In this document: positions 1 through 17,997 of the stretch, piece by piece
How positions within the stretch are numbered: position 1 is the stretch's first letter
How the letters are laid out: every line of letters starts with the position of its first letter
Assembly: GCA_034190875.2 (NCBI GenBank)
Contig: CM067358.1
Coordinates: 49,000,113-49,064,112, forward strand
Reading direction: 5' to 3'
Length of the DNA: 64,000 nt
DNA from: Urechis unicinctus
Taxonomy: Eukaryota > Annelida > Polychaeta > Xenopneusta > Urechidae
The notes under the pieces: generated by a model
Database searches by the model: none
Seen by the model: only the letters and a program-made list of their open reading frames with translations
What the model was told of the DNA's origin: nothing
Position numbers and translations under genes: made by a program

Positions 1-74
1 CCAGGTCGGCTTAAATGGCAAACATGACGCAACAAGGGAATCATTTACCGAATGACTGTCGATACAGCACCAAG

Positions 75-318
75 CGGCTACGGCACCTATAACGACTACG
101 GCACCTATAACGGCTACGGCACCTATAACGGCTGAGGCAAATATAACGACAACGGCACCTACAAAAGCTACGGCACCTATAACGACTACGGCACCTATAA
201 CGGCTACGGCAACTATAACGGCTACGGCACCTATAACGGCTACGGCACCTATAACGACTACGGCACCTATAACGGCTACGGCACCTATAACGGCTACGGC
301 ACCTATAACGGCTACGTT
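75..318 (+). repeat. 18-bp minisatellite encoding Gly/Tyr-rich hexapeptide
   Basis: About 13 copies of an 18-bp unit read in one frame as the hexapeptide GYGTYN with minor variants (DYGTYN, GYGNYN). One TGA lies in frame at 133-135. After it the frame stays open through the repeats and into nonrepetitive codons, ending at TAA 391-393 (a tail of about 27 residues starting YVIDD). No Met start is visible, so it may be an exon fragment of a Gly/Tyr-rich structural protein or a repeat that is open by chance. Confidence 0.75.
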
Positions 319-1601
319 ATAGATGATGTCAATGAAGAATACGCAAACAGTTATGACCGTGATATATTAGCAGTACTTAAAGGAATTAAATAATGTAGAT
401 TTATTTTGAGAAAACACAATTTGACCTTTTCACAAGTTAAACGATGTTCCGGTCGTAAACAATTCAGCTTTAGGCCGGCCGCACAAGATAAGCTAGTAGA
501 CTAGACTGTAGTATAGACTGTATTTATAAAAATACTTCTCCATTAAATTTCTCTATGGAGTTTTAAATGTTTTATGTATATGCCTTCATGAAATAGACTA
601 CTACATGATTTCGATTCTTATGTAATCCTACTACAGTGTTGAATTGCAAACAGTGCTGCTGGTCAGTGACGATATTAACAGATGTGTGCTGTTGTTAACC
701 GTTGTTTATCAGTTTGGATTCATAGCAAAATCTGTTAAAGGCTGTATATGGGGGCCTATTGTGGTAGTTAGAAGGTTTCTGATATAAATAATTATCATAC
801 AATGGTTGGTCAATAAATTGTACATATAATGTAAGATCCACGCTTGAGCAAGGGAGACCAACTTGGTATTTCACCGACGGGTAACACAGCCAGTGCATGT
901 AGAGCCCAAATCAAACGTGCCCCATTCATAACCTGCGTTTAACATTGCAATCGAAAGCATAAATATGATATATTTTAGTCGGATAATGAGTTCTGTTTGT
1001 TCAAATGGATACTAAATCCGAAATTCAAGACTATTATTATTATCATTATTACAAAGTTTCGGTCGGAATCGAGGTTTTTATGAAATATATCGATGGGTTA
1101 TGCGTCATACTTAGTTACCCCCCTCATGCATGTAAATACTGAATTGTTTTACTTTTTTTCCTGATCAGGAATGGTGGTGTCACTCTCGATTGCTATGGCC
1201 ATGTGATAATATATGTTTGTGATTATTATCATCGGTTAGGATGCGGAGATTTGAGTAAGGTGCATTAGTGTTGTGACTGATTTATTGACATTGTTATGAT
1301 TGGTCTCTTCCCGTGCCCGCAGATCATATGCTTTTTGTCTGTTCATGAGGTAATTGTGATGTGACGGAACGGTTTGATTTTGGCTGGACATCATAGTGAG
1401 GAAAAGACAAATAACTGAAGTCTAAATAAATGGCATGGTATACAGAGTATAGAGAGCGTGTAACTGTTACATTGCGAAGTAACAGAGCTTGTAATTGTTT
1501 CATAGAGAGGTGCAAATAATGTTATGTGAGTAGACCGAAATTTAAAAAAAAGATACGTTATCTGACACCATTTAACTTTTTTTAAGATATCTAATGGTTC
1601 A

Positions 1602-1925
1602 ATGTGCGTGACGAATGGCGAGTTGTGAGGAAATTGAGTTCATCCCTGGAGTATATCATCGCTAGGTTAGAACGATGTGACGCATGGTGAGTTGTGAGGA
1701 AATTGAGTTCATCCCTGGAGTATATCATCGCTAGGTTAGAACGATGTGACGCATGGTGAGTTGTGAGGAAATTGAGTTCATCCCTGGAGTATATCATCGC
1801 TAGGTTAGAACGATGTGACGCATGGTGAGTTGTGAGGAAATTGAGTTCATCCCTGGAGTATATCATCGCTAGGTTAGAACGATGTGACGCATGGTGAGTT
1901 GTGAGGACGTTGAGTACATCATCAC
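1602..1925. repeat. 69-bp tandem repeat
   Basis: About 4.5 copies of a nearly identical 69-bp unit. The last copy is diverged. Because 69 is a multiple of three, the minus strand stays open as a 23-residue repeat (MIYSRDELNFLTTHHASHRS plus three residues), but no flanking coding signal is seen. Confidence 0.85.
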
Positions 1926-2724
1926 TGGGGAAGAACGAAGCGGCGCATTGTGAGTTGTGAAAGTGTTAGCACCACCAATGTAGTGCGTGGATGTAATCCA
2001 AGTAGTTAAATAGAATTATTATTGAAGGCCTAATTTTCAAATAAACTTCACTATGTTATGAATAGGACAATAGACCATTAATACCAGCCACAAGTACATA
2101 ACAATCTGACGAAATACGCGCAGAAGTCCAATTGAACAGTTGCATCACCATTAATTTATTTTGTTTTCCTGTTCTATATCATTGTAAGTTAAGCATTGCT
2201 TTAAACTATTATATCAAACTGGACTGGTCCGTAGCTGGATAAGGAAGTTAGGTGATTCGGACGAACACCCCCTCCACCCCAATGAGGAAGAGAGGTCCAC
2301 ACAATGCAAAATAGTTTGTTCACCACCTTTTCTCTGTAAAATTGATCGACAAGAAACTTACAAGGATTATACTCATATTCCTGTATTTCACACAAAGCAA
2401 ACAAACGAGAGTACCCCAGAGTATTTTCACAAGGACAACCATTAGTAGCTATAAATGGCTGCAATATTTCATTTACAAAATTCAATATGATATATACTTT
2501 CATTACTTTATTAAAAGAAAGTTAATATTGTTTGCCTGTAATAATAACAATGCATAGGACAACAGCTCCAACAGTACGATTATTTACAGGATCTGATCTT
2601 AAGTCACATATTGCTCTCGACATAAATTACTTCAACAAACGAACTTTTACATTATTGCAATTAGGACTGTTGCGAGAATCTTTATTTGTGTGAGTAGAAA
2701 AACACTTGGTGCCGGAAAATGGCA

Positions 2725-3080
2725 ATACTAGAATCTATTAGTCAGGCTGGGTCCTCCTTCCTAACTAGAATCTATAAGTCAGGCTGGGTCATCCTTCCTA
2801 ACTAGAATCTATTCGTCAGGCTGGGTCCTACTTCCTAACTAGAATCTATTAGTCAGGCTGGGTCCTCCTTCCTAACTAGAATATATTAGTCAGGCTGGGT
2901 CCTCCTTCCTAAATAAATCTATTCTATTAGTCAGGCTGGGTCCTACTTCCTAACTAGAATCTATTAGTCAGGCTGGGTCATCCTTCCTAACTAGAATCTA
3001 TTAGTCAGGCTGGGTCCTCCTTCCTAACTAGAATCTATTAGTCAGGCTGGGTCCTCCTTCCTAACTAGAATCTCTAGTCT
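2725..3080. repeat. 37-bp tandem repeat
   Basis: About 9.5 copies of a 37-bp unit containing CTAGAATCTATTAGTCAGG and a pyrimidine-rich half. The period is constant (unit starts at 2728, 2765, 2802) except for one copy near 2910 altered by a short indel. It is not coding, since 37 breaks the frame. Confidence 0.85.
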
Positions 3081-4669
3081 TGTCTGACTGTTTACTTCTT
3101 ATTTTTTCGAATACCCTTTATATACTTCACACAATCTGACCGTGATTTACAGGTCAAATAAATGTGACAGATAACGGGATACCTATATGACATAGGATTA
3201 TATATAACATGACGCTCTGGGTTACACGTTGCCTAAGCTGTCTTACCTACGGGTTAATCCATGTGTGTTTGAAGCGTCATGGCACGAAAAACATTGTTGT
3301 ATATTTTAAGGATTTTATTATTCATTGACATTATTGAAAAACGTGTCTTTACAGCTGAGTAAACTTGTGGCGAACTTAAGAAATAGTCTCCCACTCCCCG
3401 AACTACGAGTCCTGGCTCCGGGCCTGAATGACTGAGTGCGATTTCTCACTTCGCTCGGGTGCCGTAGTGGTAGGTGCGCAACCGTGCGGTGCCGTACTGG
3501 CTAGGGGCCGTAGTGGTCAAGGCGCCGTATCGACCGGCTACCAAATCGGCTACCGACCATTTCTCCAATTCGGCGTAATTTTACACAGTTTCAGTGCGAT
3601 AAAACGATACACATAAACCTCACATAGCAGAACAAATCGCTTCAACCGTTATTATCACAATGACATCAGAACTGACGTACTTAGGCATTCTTGATCGCGT
3701 GAGTTACGTATGCTGATACATACCTAAAGCTTACGTACCTTATAATAAATACCTGAAATCATAAGCCTGAACCAATTTGGTTATAGGCCAAACGTTACCG
3801 GGAAGGGAGTCATTTACTGGCGTAAACAGGAGTGATTTATTTCATGTTTTCGCTGTCGGGCCCAGTGTACCGAGACCTATTTTTTGCCCTAGCTTTTATC
3901 ATCGCACCAGAGGCTTCTCGGCCAGTGGCTCCTACTGGAGGGTACTTGCGAATGACGCTTGAGGTAGTATATATGCCTTAGCATGGTTGATTATTACAGA
4001 CATATTCCAAACTTCATTTTACCAAATGCGCATGCGTGCATTTAGAGTTGATGGTCGATTTCCCGAAACTTCACGTATAAGGCTCTTCCTGTGGAAGGTG
4101 ACGAAGCTACCCACAAACGCTGGAGAAACCCCCAGAAGCGAGAATGTGGCGGCTCGTCATAGTGTGGTTAATCTTGGGTCGTGGTGTGTGACGTCTCGGT
4201 AACTTTAGGTTCCGTCGATTCACCTCACAAGCCCTACCTTCAAGAGAACTCCCTCTGAAGTCACTAGCCGTCAGTAGGCGGCGTGCGCGTGGAAATACTC
4301 TGGCTCAATATAGACGACCCACTGACGTGATCATGACTCAGCGGGCCCTTTATAGCTTAACCGCACACCAGGGCAGACTGAGAGAATTTCTTTGGGATAA
4401 ACAATGAGGTTCGCTCTCTCAGGACATCGCCTGTCTCGAGGCAGACGCCTTAGCACAGGTCAACATCGCCCCCCACCCCCCACCCCACACCTACAAACCC
4501 CCGCCCTCAAGAGCTCCCCGCCCCCTCCCACCACCACCGGAAGGACGAATCGCTATTACCGTAATCCACTAATTGACATTTTATCCCCACCCTCAAAAAA
4601 TAACAGTGACAAGAAGACTAATAAATTTGTCAGCCTGCCCATACTTTCCAAACAACATCTCCGCCTACC

Positions 4670-5115
4670 ATCCCTCGCAACACAAGCCCTAGCGTACCAT
4701 CCCTCCCTAACATTATCCCAAGCGTACAATCCCTCCCTTACATCATCCCCAGCGTACCACTCCTCCCTTACATCATCCCCAGCGTACCATCCCTCCCTAA
4801 CATCATCCTCAGCGTACCATCCCTCCCTAACATCATCCCCAGCGTACCATCTCTCCCTTACATCATCCCCAGCCTACCATCCCTCCCTTACATCATCCCC
4901 AGCGTACCATCCCTCCCTTACATCATCCCGAGCGTGCCAACCCTGCCTTACATCATCCCCAGCGTACCATCCCTCCCTTACATCATCCCAAGCGTACCAC
5001 TCCTGCCTTACATCATCCCCAGCATACCATCCCTCCCTAACCTCATCCCAAGCATACCATCCCTCCCTTACTTAATCCCCAGTGTACCATCCCTCCGTAA
5101 CATCATCCCCCGCGT
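4670..5115 (+). repeat. 30-bp tandem repeat
   Basis: About 14 copies of a 30-bp C-rich unit. One frame reads as the decapeptide YHPSLTSSPA within an open frame at 4404-5075, and a second frame (4934-5140) reads as VPSLPYIIPS. Two overlapping open frames in a 30-bp repeat are expected without selection, so I call it a minisatellite rather than a gene. Confidence 0.8.
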
Positions 5116-7214
5116 AGAACTATGGTGCATTGGATCGTGACTCGGCCGAGAACATGCTGTACGCGCCAGCCATTCTTTCTAAAACAATTGACCATTGTCG
5201 GTAACTATAAGAACACATTTTCTCGGGTATGAGCACTGCGCAAGAAGCCACATGTTCGTTTATAACCTCCGCGTGTTTTGTCAACATTTCTTAACCCCCA
5301 CCCCGTACTCTCGTTTTCAAGCCGTGCCTCTCACACGGTGCCACAGTCGTGATTTATAGGCTGCGCAGCTCCACCCAATTCTGAGCACGCTAATTATACC
5401 GTTGGACGCGTTCGTACCAATAAGCGATGGCGTCCACAGTAAATTCATCATAAATTATGATGTCCACAAACAATTTGATGTCAATAGCCGATAAAATAAA
5501 GTGCTTTGACGACATATTGAAATAGGTGGAGGGAGATCACATGGAAATGCCCTTTCTGTCCTACGCTTTTCAAGGATATCAATCAACATAAATATATTTA
5601 CGCGTATATCTTTCATAAACAGTTGATGGGTCCCATTTCGCAAAGCATTTATTGAGTTTAGGTCGTTGTTTCGTCTGGAGCAATCATTTGGCCGTCTGAG
5701 CGTCAACTTTGCCATTGTGGTAGTCAGGTCAAGGAAGAGACGGAATATTTTCCACCGGCTGTCATTCACCAAGGTCAAGTGATCAAACACAAAACAGGGA
5801 TTATATATTTTATTAGTGGGAACTGCCAAAGTGGCCATTGTGCGTTTCCATATGCGCCATATAAAGCATGACATAGCGTGTGTGTTTCTGGTTGATACGC
5901 TGAGTTGCGGAACAGGTTAGCCCACACCCCATAAGCTGGCTCGCTCACCTGCTTAACCCACGGCCGACCGAGGCACACCCGACTGAATGTTAACTACGAC
6001 ACGATCATTATGCCCGCCACAAAATAGACGCCCAACCATATGAATTATGACATTTATTCAATTTCGTCAGCACCTTTAGTGAGCCAGTTTGCGAGTGGAA
6101 AAACCTGTGTTGTCTATTAATACACGAATCAAGCGCTGATAGCTGTAATGGGAAGTGCAGCGACATATGACTGGCCGGCCCTTTCCACGCCCTATGGAGA
6201 GCCTGTAGGCAACTAGGTTTCCCTGGCGCACTCTCCTTACCATTGAACTAGTTACAGCAAGACTTGCTGTTCTGTGTGTTTCTGTGGCTGAGTATTAATA
6301 AATTGGTTGTCCCGACCTCTGCTCTTATCAGTGGCTTTTGGTACAGTTGTTCTACACTGAATGCTAAATGTAATTGCTGCTGTCAATATGGTTCGTATCG
6401 GTTTGTCCATGGCCAGTCAGAAATCATTCCCACATGACTGAATGCAACTTATTAGTATTATAATCGCCTCGCAATGTGAACTCGACCAATGTTTAATGAA
6501 CGTTTCTCTCTCCACATACTCTTGCGACCGGGTTGCCAAGCGATAGGCCGGTCCATAAGAACCCACGCGGGTTTCCACATTTTTGTCACATATCATGTGT
6601 TTAACTATCTTGTAATAGTTGTACCGCTATTTTCATTTGCTGGATGTTTTGCATAACGTAGACTGGCCCCTACAAACGTATGCACTCACTAGCCTCAGCG
6701 ATTCTGCGTCATTGGTTTAACTTACCTTATTTGGAAGACTTATCTCCCTAAAGGAGGAAGGTATCATTGCACGAGCAGTAAACAAACTGCCTCAGAATGT
6801 GAAGCATTCCAACTATGTCTCATTTCTTTCTAACCACCCAAAGCAGATGTCATGGATTTCCGGGCCCTCACTAATGACGTCACAGGGTATTGATAGGGAA
6901 TTGCGAGGAAGCCTTGAGCATATTGGGTGCAGGGCGGCCACGCATGCGTGAACATGACGCCCGCTCTGTAGAAGGGCATATGCTAGACTTTATGGCTATA
7001 ATCATATGCAAAGGTACATAATACGTCATCAACTAGGCCCCACCCATCAGCGAAAACTCTTCAGCTGACCAAGATATAAATTGCAGGCATATGAATCTGA
7101 GATCAAACAGACGTTCTACAAATTGACGAGAGCGGACGAAGAGACAAAGTAAGATAAAGGATAGTTACTTCATTTGGGACGAATCGTGGATCAAACATGT
7201 GAGTCTTCAAGCGC

Positions 7215-7335
7215 TTTCATTATCTGGTTGTATGGCATAATCTGGTTGAATAGCATAATCCGGTTGAATGACATAATATGGTTGAGTAGCATAATCTGGT
7301 TGAATGACATAATTTGGTTGATTAGCATAATCTCA
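7215..7335. repeat. 21-bp tandem repeat
   Basis: About six imperfect copies of a 21-bp unit of the type GGTTGAATGACATAATCTGG. Confidence 0.65.
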
Positions 7336-9852
7336 TATCTTGTGGGTCTCATATATCTTCATGTTGATAACGAAATTGCCCTGTAACAAAGCCCTGGTTC
7401 AGTCAATGACAGGTGAAGTTGCCTTGACTATACACCCTAAATTTTCGTGTATGGTACTAAATTAGCCTATAACAAAGCCTTTATGTAATTTATGTTAGAA
7501 TTGCTTTACCAAGACTGATTTTAACTCAGTCGTGATATCTTAATAGACATTGGGGTGACGAGAGTTCTTCGATAAGGTCATTCAGGGCCCACTGCTTTCC
7601 TGTTTTTTATTGTTTATAGAGTATTCACATGGATACAAAAGGAGAGTATCGGTGTTGAAGTTATAAGCACATCAGTATGGAACGCGGGGCTCACGGCGCG
7701 CGTGGTGACAAATAAGAACTCACCTAAAAACTGGTGTCACTTCATAAAGCGCATTATATTGGTACGGCATCTGTCCAAATATAACACGACGCAAGCTATA
7801 GGGGGGCAATCCTTCCTAGCGGAGTGTAAAATTACAGCTTTGAATATCTATGCTTCAGTAGTGAGTCTCTATTCAACCCCTTGTTGATAAACTACTCTTA
7901 AATGAGCTCTTGTCAGTTGATAGTGGCTCCCTATGCCAGCGAACAAATAATATTTTTACATATTCTGTTCGAGTAGCGAAAGCCTTTATGAATTGGTTGT
8001 GTTAAAGCTTAACGCGAATAGAGCATTTGTTGTTAAAATATATATTTTTATATATACATCTTGGCAAGCATTAACTACCCTACCCCAACATCTCCAAACC
8101 CCATCCCGCCAAGACACACGAAGTCTCGCCCATGGTCTCGCCACGCCCATTAAACTAACTCGTCTCTCGGAAATCGCAGCCATAAGCAGCCGATTTCCCA
8201 TGTTCTATGGAGAACACTTTTTTTCCAAGCCCTTCGCCCTAGCCTCATTTGCATAACAGGTTTAAGCTGGCGTGTGAAGGCGCTGTCTGGAGGCATACCC
8301 TCGCAGTTTCAACACATATCAGAAGACATTTAAACAGAAAGCGTTTGCAATACATGGGAACAACGATATTTTATCGTCTTGCAGTCAGGGCCCGCCGCTT
8401 TAACGCGGCCTCTGGTATAAGTACCGAAAGTAGCCCAGTGAGTATCAAGGGCCAAGAGGGGTCGCTACGCTGTATTTGTACCACCGTGTTCCATCATAAT
8501 TTCAAGTATTTAATCACGTGCAGGAATGAAATTCACAAAACATGCGCGCTTTGGTTTTGTAGAAGGTAACTGAACATTCAGTCATTGTGCACGATTGGCT
8601 GATTTCGATTGCGGACCAAGGGTTGTTGTCGGATTGCACGACTTAACCCGAGCTGAGAGTATACCAATAAAATGGTACTCAATATATGACCTGGGGTGGG
8701 ACCGAGAGGAGAAGACTTGGTCAAACATTTGCAATCATATAATTGTGATCGACCATGTTGGGGGCTTGGAAAGTTAAGTGACAGCGACAGAAAAGGTCAT
8801 ACAGCTCAGAGGTCATGCCGGTCTTAGGATTCACGGTTGCCATCGCCACCTGATGTATATAAAGTTATGCATATGACACGCCACAACCTTGGTGTTTTTG
8901 CTTGGTTTTATTAAGATTCGTTCACGCCCAATCGGCCCCGGTAAGGTTCATTCTGCTTCAGTCATCACCGCCGGTTCTGGAATGCATATCAGCAGGCATG
9001 TCAATCATACAGAATTCCATGCAGTAAAATATGCAAGTTATGTTCTGATCCTTCTGTAAATGTTTGCTCAATCCACATCATCCTAGAAACCATAAATATA
9101 CAATCAATCATGCCTTTCTACGAATTGAATATAAGATCAAAGCAGATGCCATGTCGCTGACGGGACACACTGTGGGCGCATTGATCGAATTCACCTCATG
9201 AGGTCGACCTCGGCCCGGTGGGACCCTCACCACCACCGGAGGTGCCAACCCAGGCGCTACACCTGAGTGAATCAACATCTTAATCGACATAGCGATCAGC
9301 GCTAAGCGACGGAGTTCCCAGAATAATGCCGTCACCAGAACCAAAGGAATTGCCGTCAATTCAGGTCAAGGATGAAAGCGGTGAGGAGAGGACGCGAAGG
9401 GGCGCTATATGACTGGGTTGGCAGGACGTGTGTGTCTGGGGGCGGGGTGGGGAGGGTTAGAAATTATGGAATATGGGGATGAATGTGAGGAGCTACTAAA
9501 TGATGCCCGCCAAAAGGTGTGAAAGTTTCTTTCCAGCCTGAGCGAACCCACTCCCCTCTCCCCCTCCCCCGTAACAAGGCCGAAAATTTGAATTTATGGG
9601 CGACTCTAGTGGACAACTGAGTGTCAGCAATCTGTTAAAATATCACCCGAAACTGGTGCCTGTATTACCCGTACTGTGCGATCAGCGAACCTCGTATTCA
9701 GTCAGTCCTCAGCGGAAACGCTTAACAAACACCGCGCCCCTTGCAAACTCGCCTGGCGATCCATTGATGATCTTCGACTTATATGATATTGAACATTCTT
9801 CATGTTTAACATCACATATGTTACAGGGTGACGGGCGCCGAAAGGTGGGTGT

Positions 9853-9873
9853 GGGGGGGGGGGGGGGGGGGGG
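9853..9873 (+). repeat. Poly(G) tract
   Basis: An uninterrupted run of about 21 G within a wider G-rich stretch. It could form a G-quadruplex. Its exact length is likely uncertain in any assembly. Confidence 0.8.
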
Positions 9874-10572
9874 TTGAGGGTGTGTGTCGCTCACTAGGCA
9901 GGTGTCGTGAGTTTCTCATCAACGTCCCTGTCTATATTTACTTACTTATGTCACTTTCTGGTAGTCCGTTTGCTCGGTCTGGCCTCTCTGTCATGTGACG
10001 CGAAATGACATGGGTGTGCCTGCGGTGTAAATCCAGGATATTTCACACTTCCTTGCTGTGTTTGTCTAGACAAGCCCATGTGATAATGTGGATTTGGAGA
10101 CTATATGAGAACTATGGGGCTACAAAGTGACGTTGTAATACTGCCATCCGACATGATGTTTAGTCCACAAAAAGCTGCGGAAACAGCTAGACTGGCTCCT
10201 ACAACAAGCGGTCACCGTAGCAATGCAACAAAATATAAGGACTTTTGTCGCATTGCACTTTGTTTATAGCTGGTGAATCATTTATCCCCTTTGTTTCTGT
10301 AAATAATATGATATAAGTAGTCACCAAGATAAAGCATCTCAGACATGACTAGAATGCGACAGAAAAAACAAGATGTTAAAGAGCCGATTGGGACCGTGAC
10401 ATCACACTTAATTGGTTAATCTATTGACCAATGAACGAGCTGTTGACCCCACACGACCACCACCTACCTCCCAGTTGCCGCTAATCTCCGTTTTTGGAGC
10501 ATGGTGTTGTAATCATTAGAAGTACTTTGAATGATTTATGTGGTCGTGTTGGCGCGGATGAGTGGTGCCCCC

Positions 10573-10599
10573 GGGTGGTTTACCCCGTTAAAACCACCC
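10573..10599. repeat. Short hairpin inverted repeat
   Basis: GGGTGGTTT and AAACCACCC form a perfect 9-bp stem with a 9-nt loop. No gene flanks it and its function is unknown. Confidence 0.5.
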
Positions 10600-12068
10600 A
10601 GGCGAGAAGAATGGAGGCTTTTTCCTGGCGCTAGCTACAACGACTGTCGACTGAAAATGAGTTCACACTAATTGACCTGATACCCGGATATCTGGGGTTA
10701 TGACCCCACAAGGCCAACCTCAGCGTGGTCGTCTTTAGCGGCCTCATTAGTGCATCGCGTTATGAAAAGGCGATGTCTGGGCTACAGTAATATGAGCCTT
10801 CACGTCCGCGCATTATTAATTATTTCGCTATGTAATCAGTCATTTTTTGATTCACACCTGACTCAGTGACGCCAGGTAAACCCTCCTACGCCCAATACGC
10901 ACCATCCACCGCCAGGTCCCTGGCAGGAACTCAGCAGCGCCCTCTATTGATTTCCCGCCATGCCTCTCGGCACAGACGAACCTATTTTTTGGGCACAGCC
11001 TATTCGATCATCTCGGACGGCGTTCACCTTTTCAGAGCCCAGATAAATAATGATTGCTAGTTCTTGTCATTGATTATACACATTTAGCACTTTCAGCTGC
11101 TACGCTTGACATCTGCTCATACGGATGGCATGATATTTGAACTTACACCGAATGTTGTTCTCCGCGGTATGCTAACTTCATGGTTGCCTGCTCTCCAAGG
11201 CTGAATTCTAATCGGAGCCAGATGTTACCCTATGGAGCTATGGAACTCAGATTATATATCGATTGATCTTCCTGGTGGACGTCCCATAACTGCGTTAATC
11301 GTGTATTTATTGCACCCCAGCTTTCGCCACGTATTGGTAGCGGTATGAGCAAAAGCAGAATAAAACTATTAAATACATATTATATCAAGACATACCATGC
11401 GTCGTACGATGTCCTTTACCAGTTAGGGGCCTATATTTACAAGCATGTCATCACGGTCGTCACTACTACGCCATTACGGCACAGCACAGAACCTAACCAA
11501 AATTTCCTTGTCTTTTTTCAACTAAGCCATGGAAAATTATCAGGGACAAAAATATTCCAATGCTGCTGATTGGTCTCTTGTGGTGTAACACCAAAAAGAG
11601 CACATCAGCAGCCGGTCAAGTTACATAGCTAAAGACCCACAAAAAACACTCCGCACAGGTGTAAGTTGATACGGGGACATCCTGGTGTATCCACATATCA
11701 AGGAGCCGTTTGCTGGGGATAAGCCATTACCTGCTAGCCACGGGAGGATTGTGGGTGTTTGGGGCGCTGTACGCCAGGTATCGATCCCCGATCCCCGTGT
11801 AAACCATGAGATTCTCCCAGCAAGCTAGCACATCTTGGCGGCCGACTCACGTGAACTCATGACGAGTTGTTGGCATAGCACAGTTATTTCTACCAGGAAG
11901 CTTGAAAGAGTAGATATATAAGGTGTATTTGAAGGTAGGGCTGGCTGTGAGATTCAACCCTAGTTCTCGCACCTTGCGATTGATAGGGTTGCTGGTAAAT
12001 GAAACAATGCCGTACTTTGATCATAAACCATGTTAACACAGAGGATAATGATAAAAGCAAATCGTAGC

Positions 12069-13126
12069 TTGGACAACGTAATCATTAGGTAAGTTCAGTG
12101 ATTGTCGGGTGTAGGGGCGGCTGACGTCACCTGGGTTTTGGACCGATCATATTGGTGAACAATGTTTTTTCATGTTTCCGTGCTGTCATGGCGCCTGGCA
12201 CCGCTGAAGTCGTGGTAACGGCGGCATCACACGGCAGCAGCCATGCGTAGCAGATCGTGCTCTAAACACGGGGCGTTTTCAGGTGATTTCTTTGTTTGTG
12301 AACCGCATTGTGTTTTTGTTCCTTAAATAGCACACATTATGATTCACAATGGAAGGAATTTGTGTGTGAAGATAATGCTTTCTGTGCTCGTGGTGTTCGT
12401 AAAACTCATTTTCGTGACTTTTCTTAAGCGTAACGCGGTGGCAGGGGGTGTGGCAGGGTGCATGCCAGGGGGCGCGAATGATGTCACGGGCTAGTAATTA
12501 CATATTAAGACGTCACTGACGTATAGTTGTACCTCCGAGCTGTGAAATCCTTTACGGTTGCACGTGTCGGAACTGAACCGACACGGTCTGATGCCGATGA
12601 CGGGGCGCTTTCTGTATCACGACAAGGAAACCGCATAACCTCATAGTCTCACAGGAGGGTAAACATGTTTGCCTCATACGTCATCCCGTGGGCTATGATC
12701 ATTTCAGAAGAAGAAGAGTCGCTTTTTGCCATATTTGATTCTTCAAAGACGTCCTCCACCACGACTCCTGTCGCACCCTGTTACATAGCAGGCACGCAGT
12801 TCGTCTGGCGTGGGTAGATAAGTCGTTAAAACCAACGGCAAACGAACGCTTGAATCATTTGCAACCAGCAGTCCACGCCGATCATATCACAACAAACGAT
12901 CATTGAGGCGCTTCAAAAGCGAGGTAAACTCTTGGGTTAAAGTTAAACCGACGAAATCCACAGTGTATCCCCTCATCGCTTCAATTGTTGAACATGTGTT
13001 TTGCTTCCAAATATATGACAATATTTGTCTTACCATGGAAGCTCTTAGATGGAATTGTTTGTTTATGTAATGGGGTTATTTCTAATTTCAATTAATTGTT
13101 GAATTGAATGATTTTCAGACACAGCG
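12069..13126 (+). promoter_or_regulatory. Upstream region of vWA/EGF gene copy 1 (long form)
   Basis: Homology to the other copies starts near 12069. It includes a GC-box-like GGGGCGG immediately before a palindromic TGACGTCA (12122-12129), conserved in copies 1-4 and typical of a CREB/ATF site. Compared with copies 2-4 there is about 500 bp of extra sequence (roughly 12281-12787); the truncated copy 5 also has this segment. TTTTCAG just before the ATG resembles a 3' splice site, so a noncoding first exon is likely. Confidence 0.5.

Positions 13127-17997
<4,871 letters not shown>

Larger units (their letters stand above)
1..12068. other. Gene-poor left flank
   Basis: I found no convincing exon here on either strand. 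Open frames are short, lack recognisable domains, and many come from tandem repeats listed separately. A TATA-like motif near 7073 followed by a purine-rich stretch and a GTAAGA donor-like site near 7148 could be a promoter plus noncoding first exon, but nothing coding supports it. Homology to the vWA gene units begins near 12069. Confidence 0.6.

Noticed and set aside
1591..1866. 91-codon minus-strand frame of 23-residue repeats
   Set aside because: It is open only because the repeat period, 69, is divisible by three.
4404..5075. 223-codon Pro/Ser-rich open frame
   Set aside because: Most of it is the 30-bp repeat, which is also open in a second frame. No signal peptide, splice sites or flanking exons support it.
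11760..11830. Possible tRNA-like segment with ATCGATCCCCGATCCCC
   Set aside because: No cloverleaf could be drawn: the acceptor and anticodon stems are missing.
1..12000. CRISPR-like interpretation of the regularly spaced repeats
   Set aside because: The repeats are head-to-tail without unique spacers and the DNA is eukaryotic.
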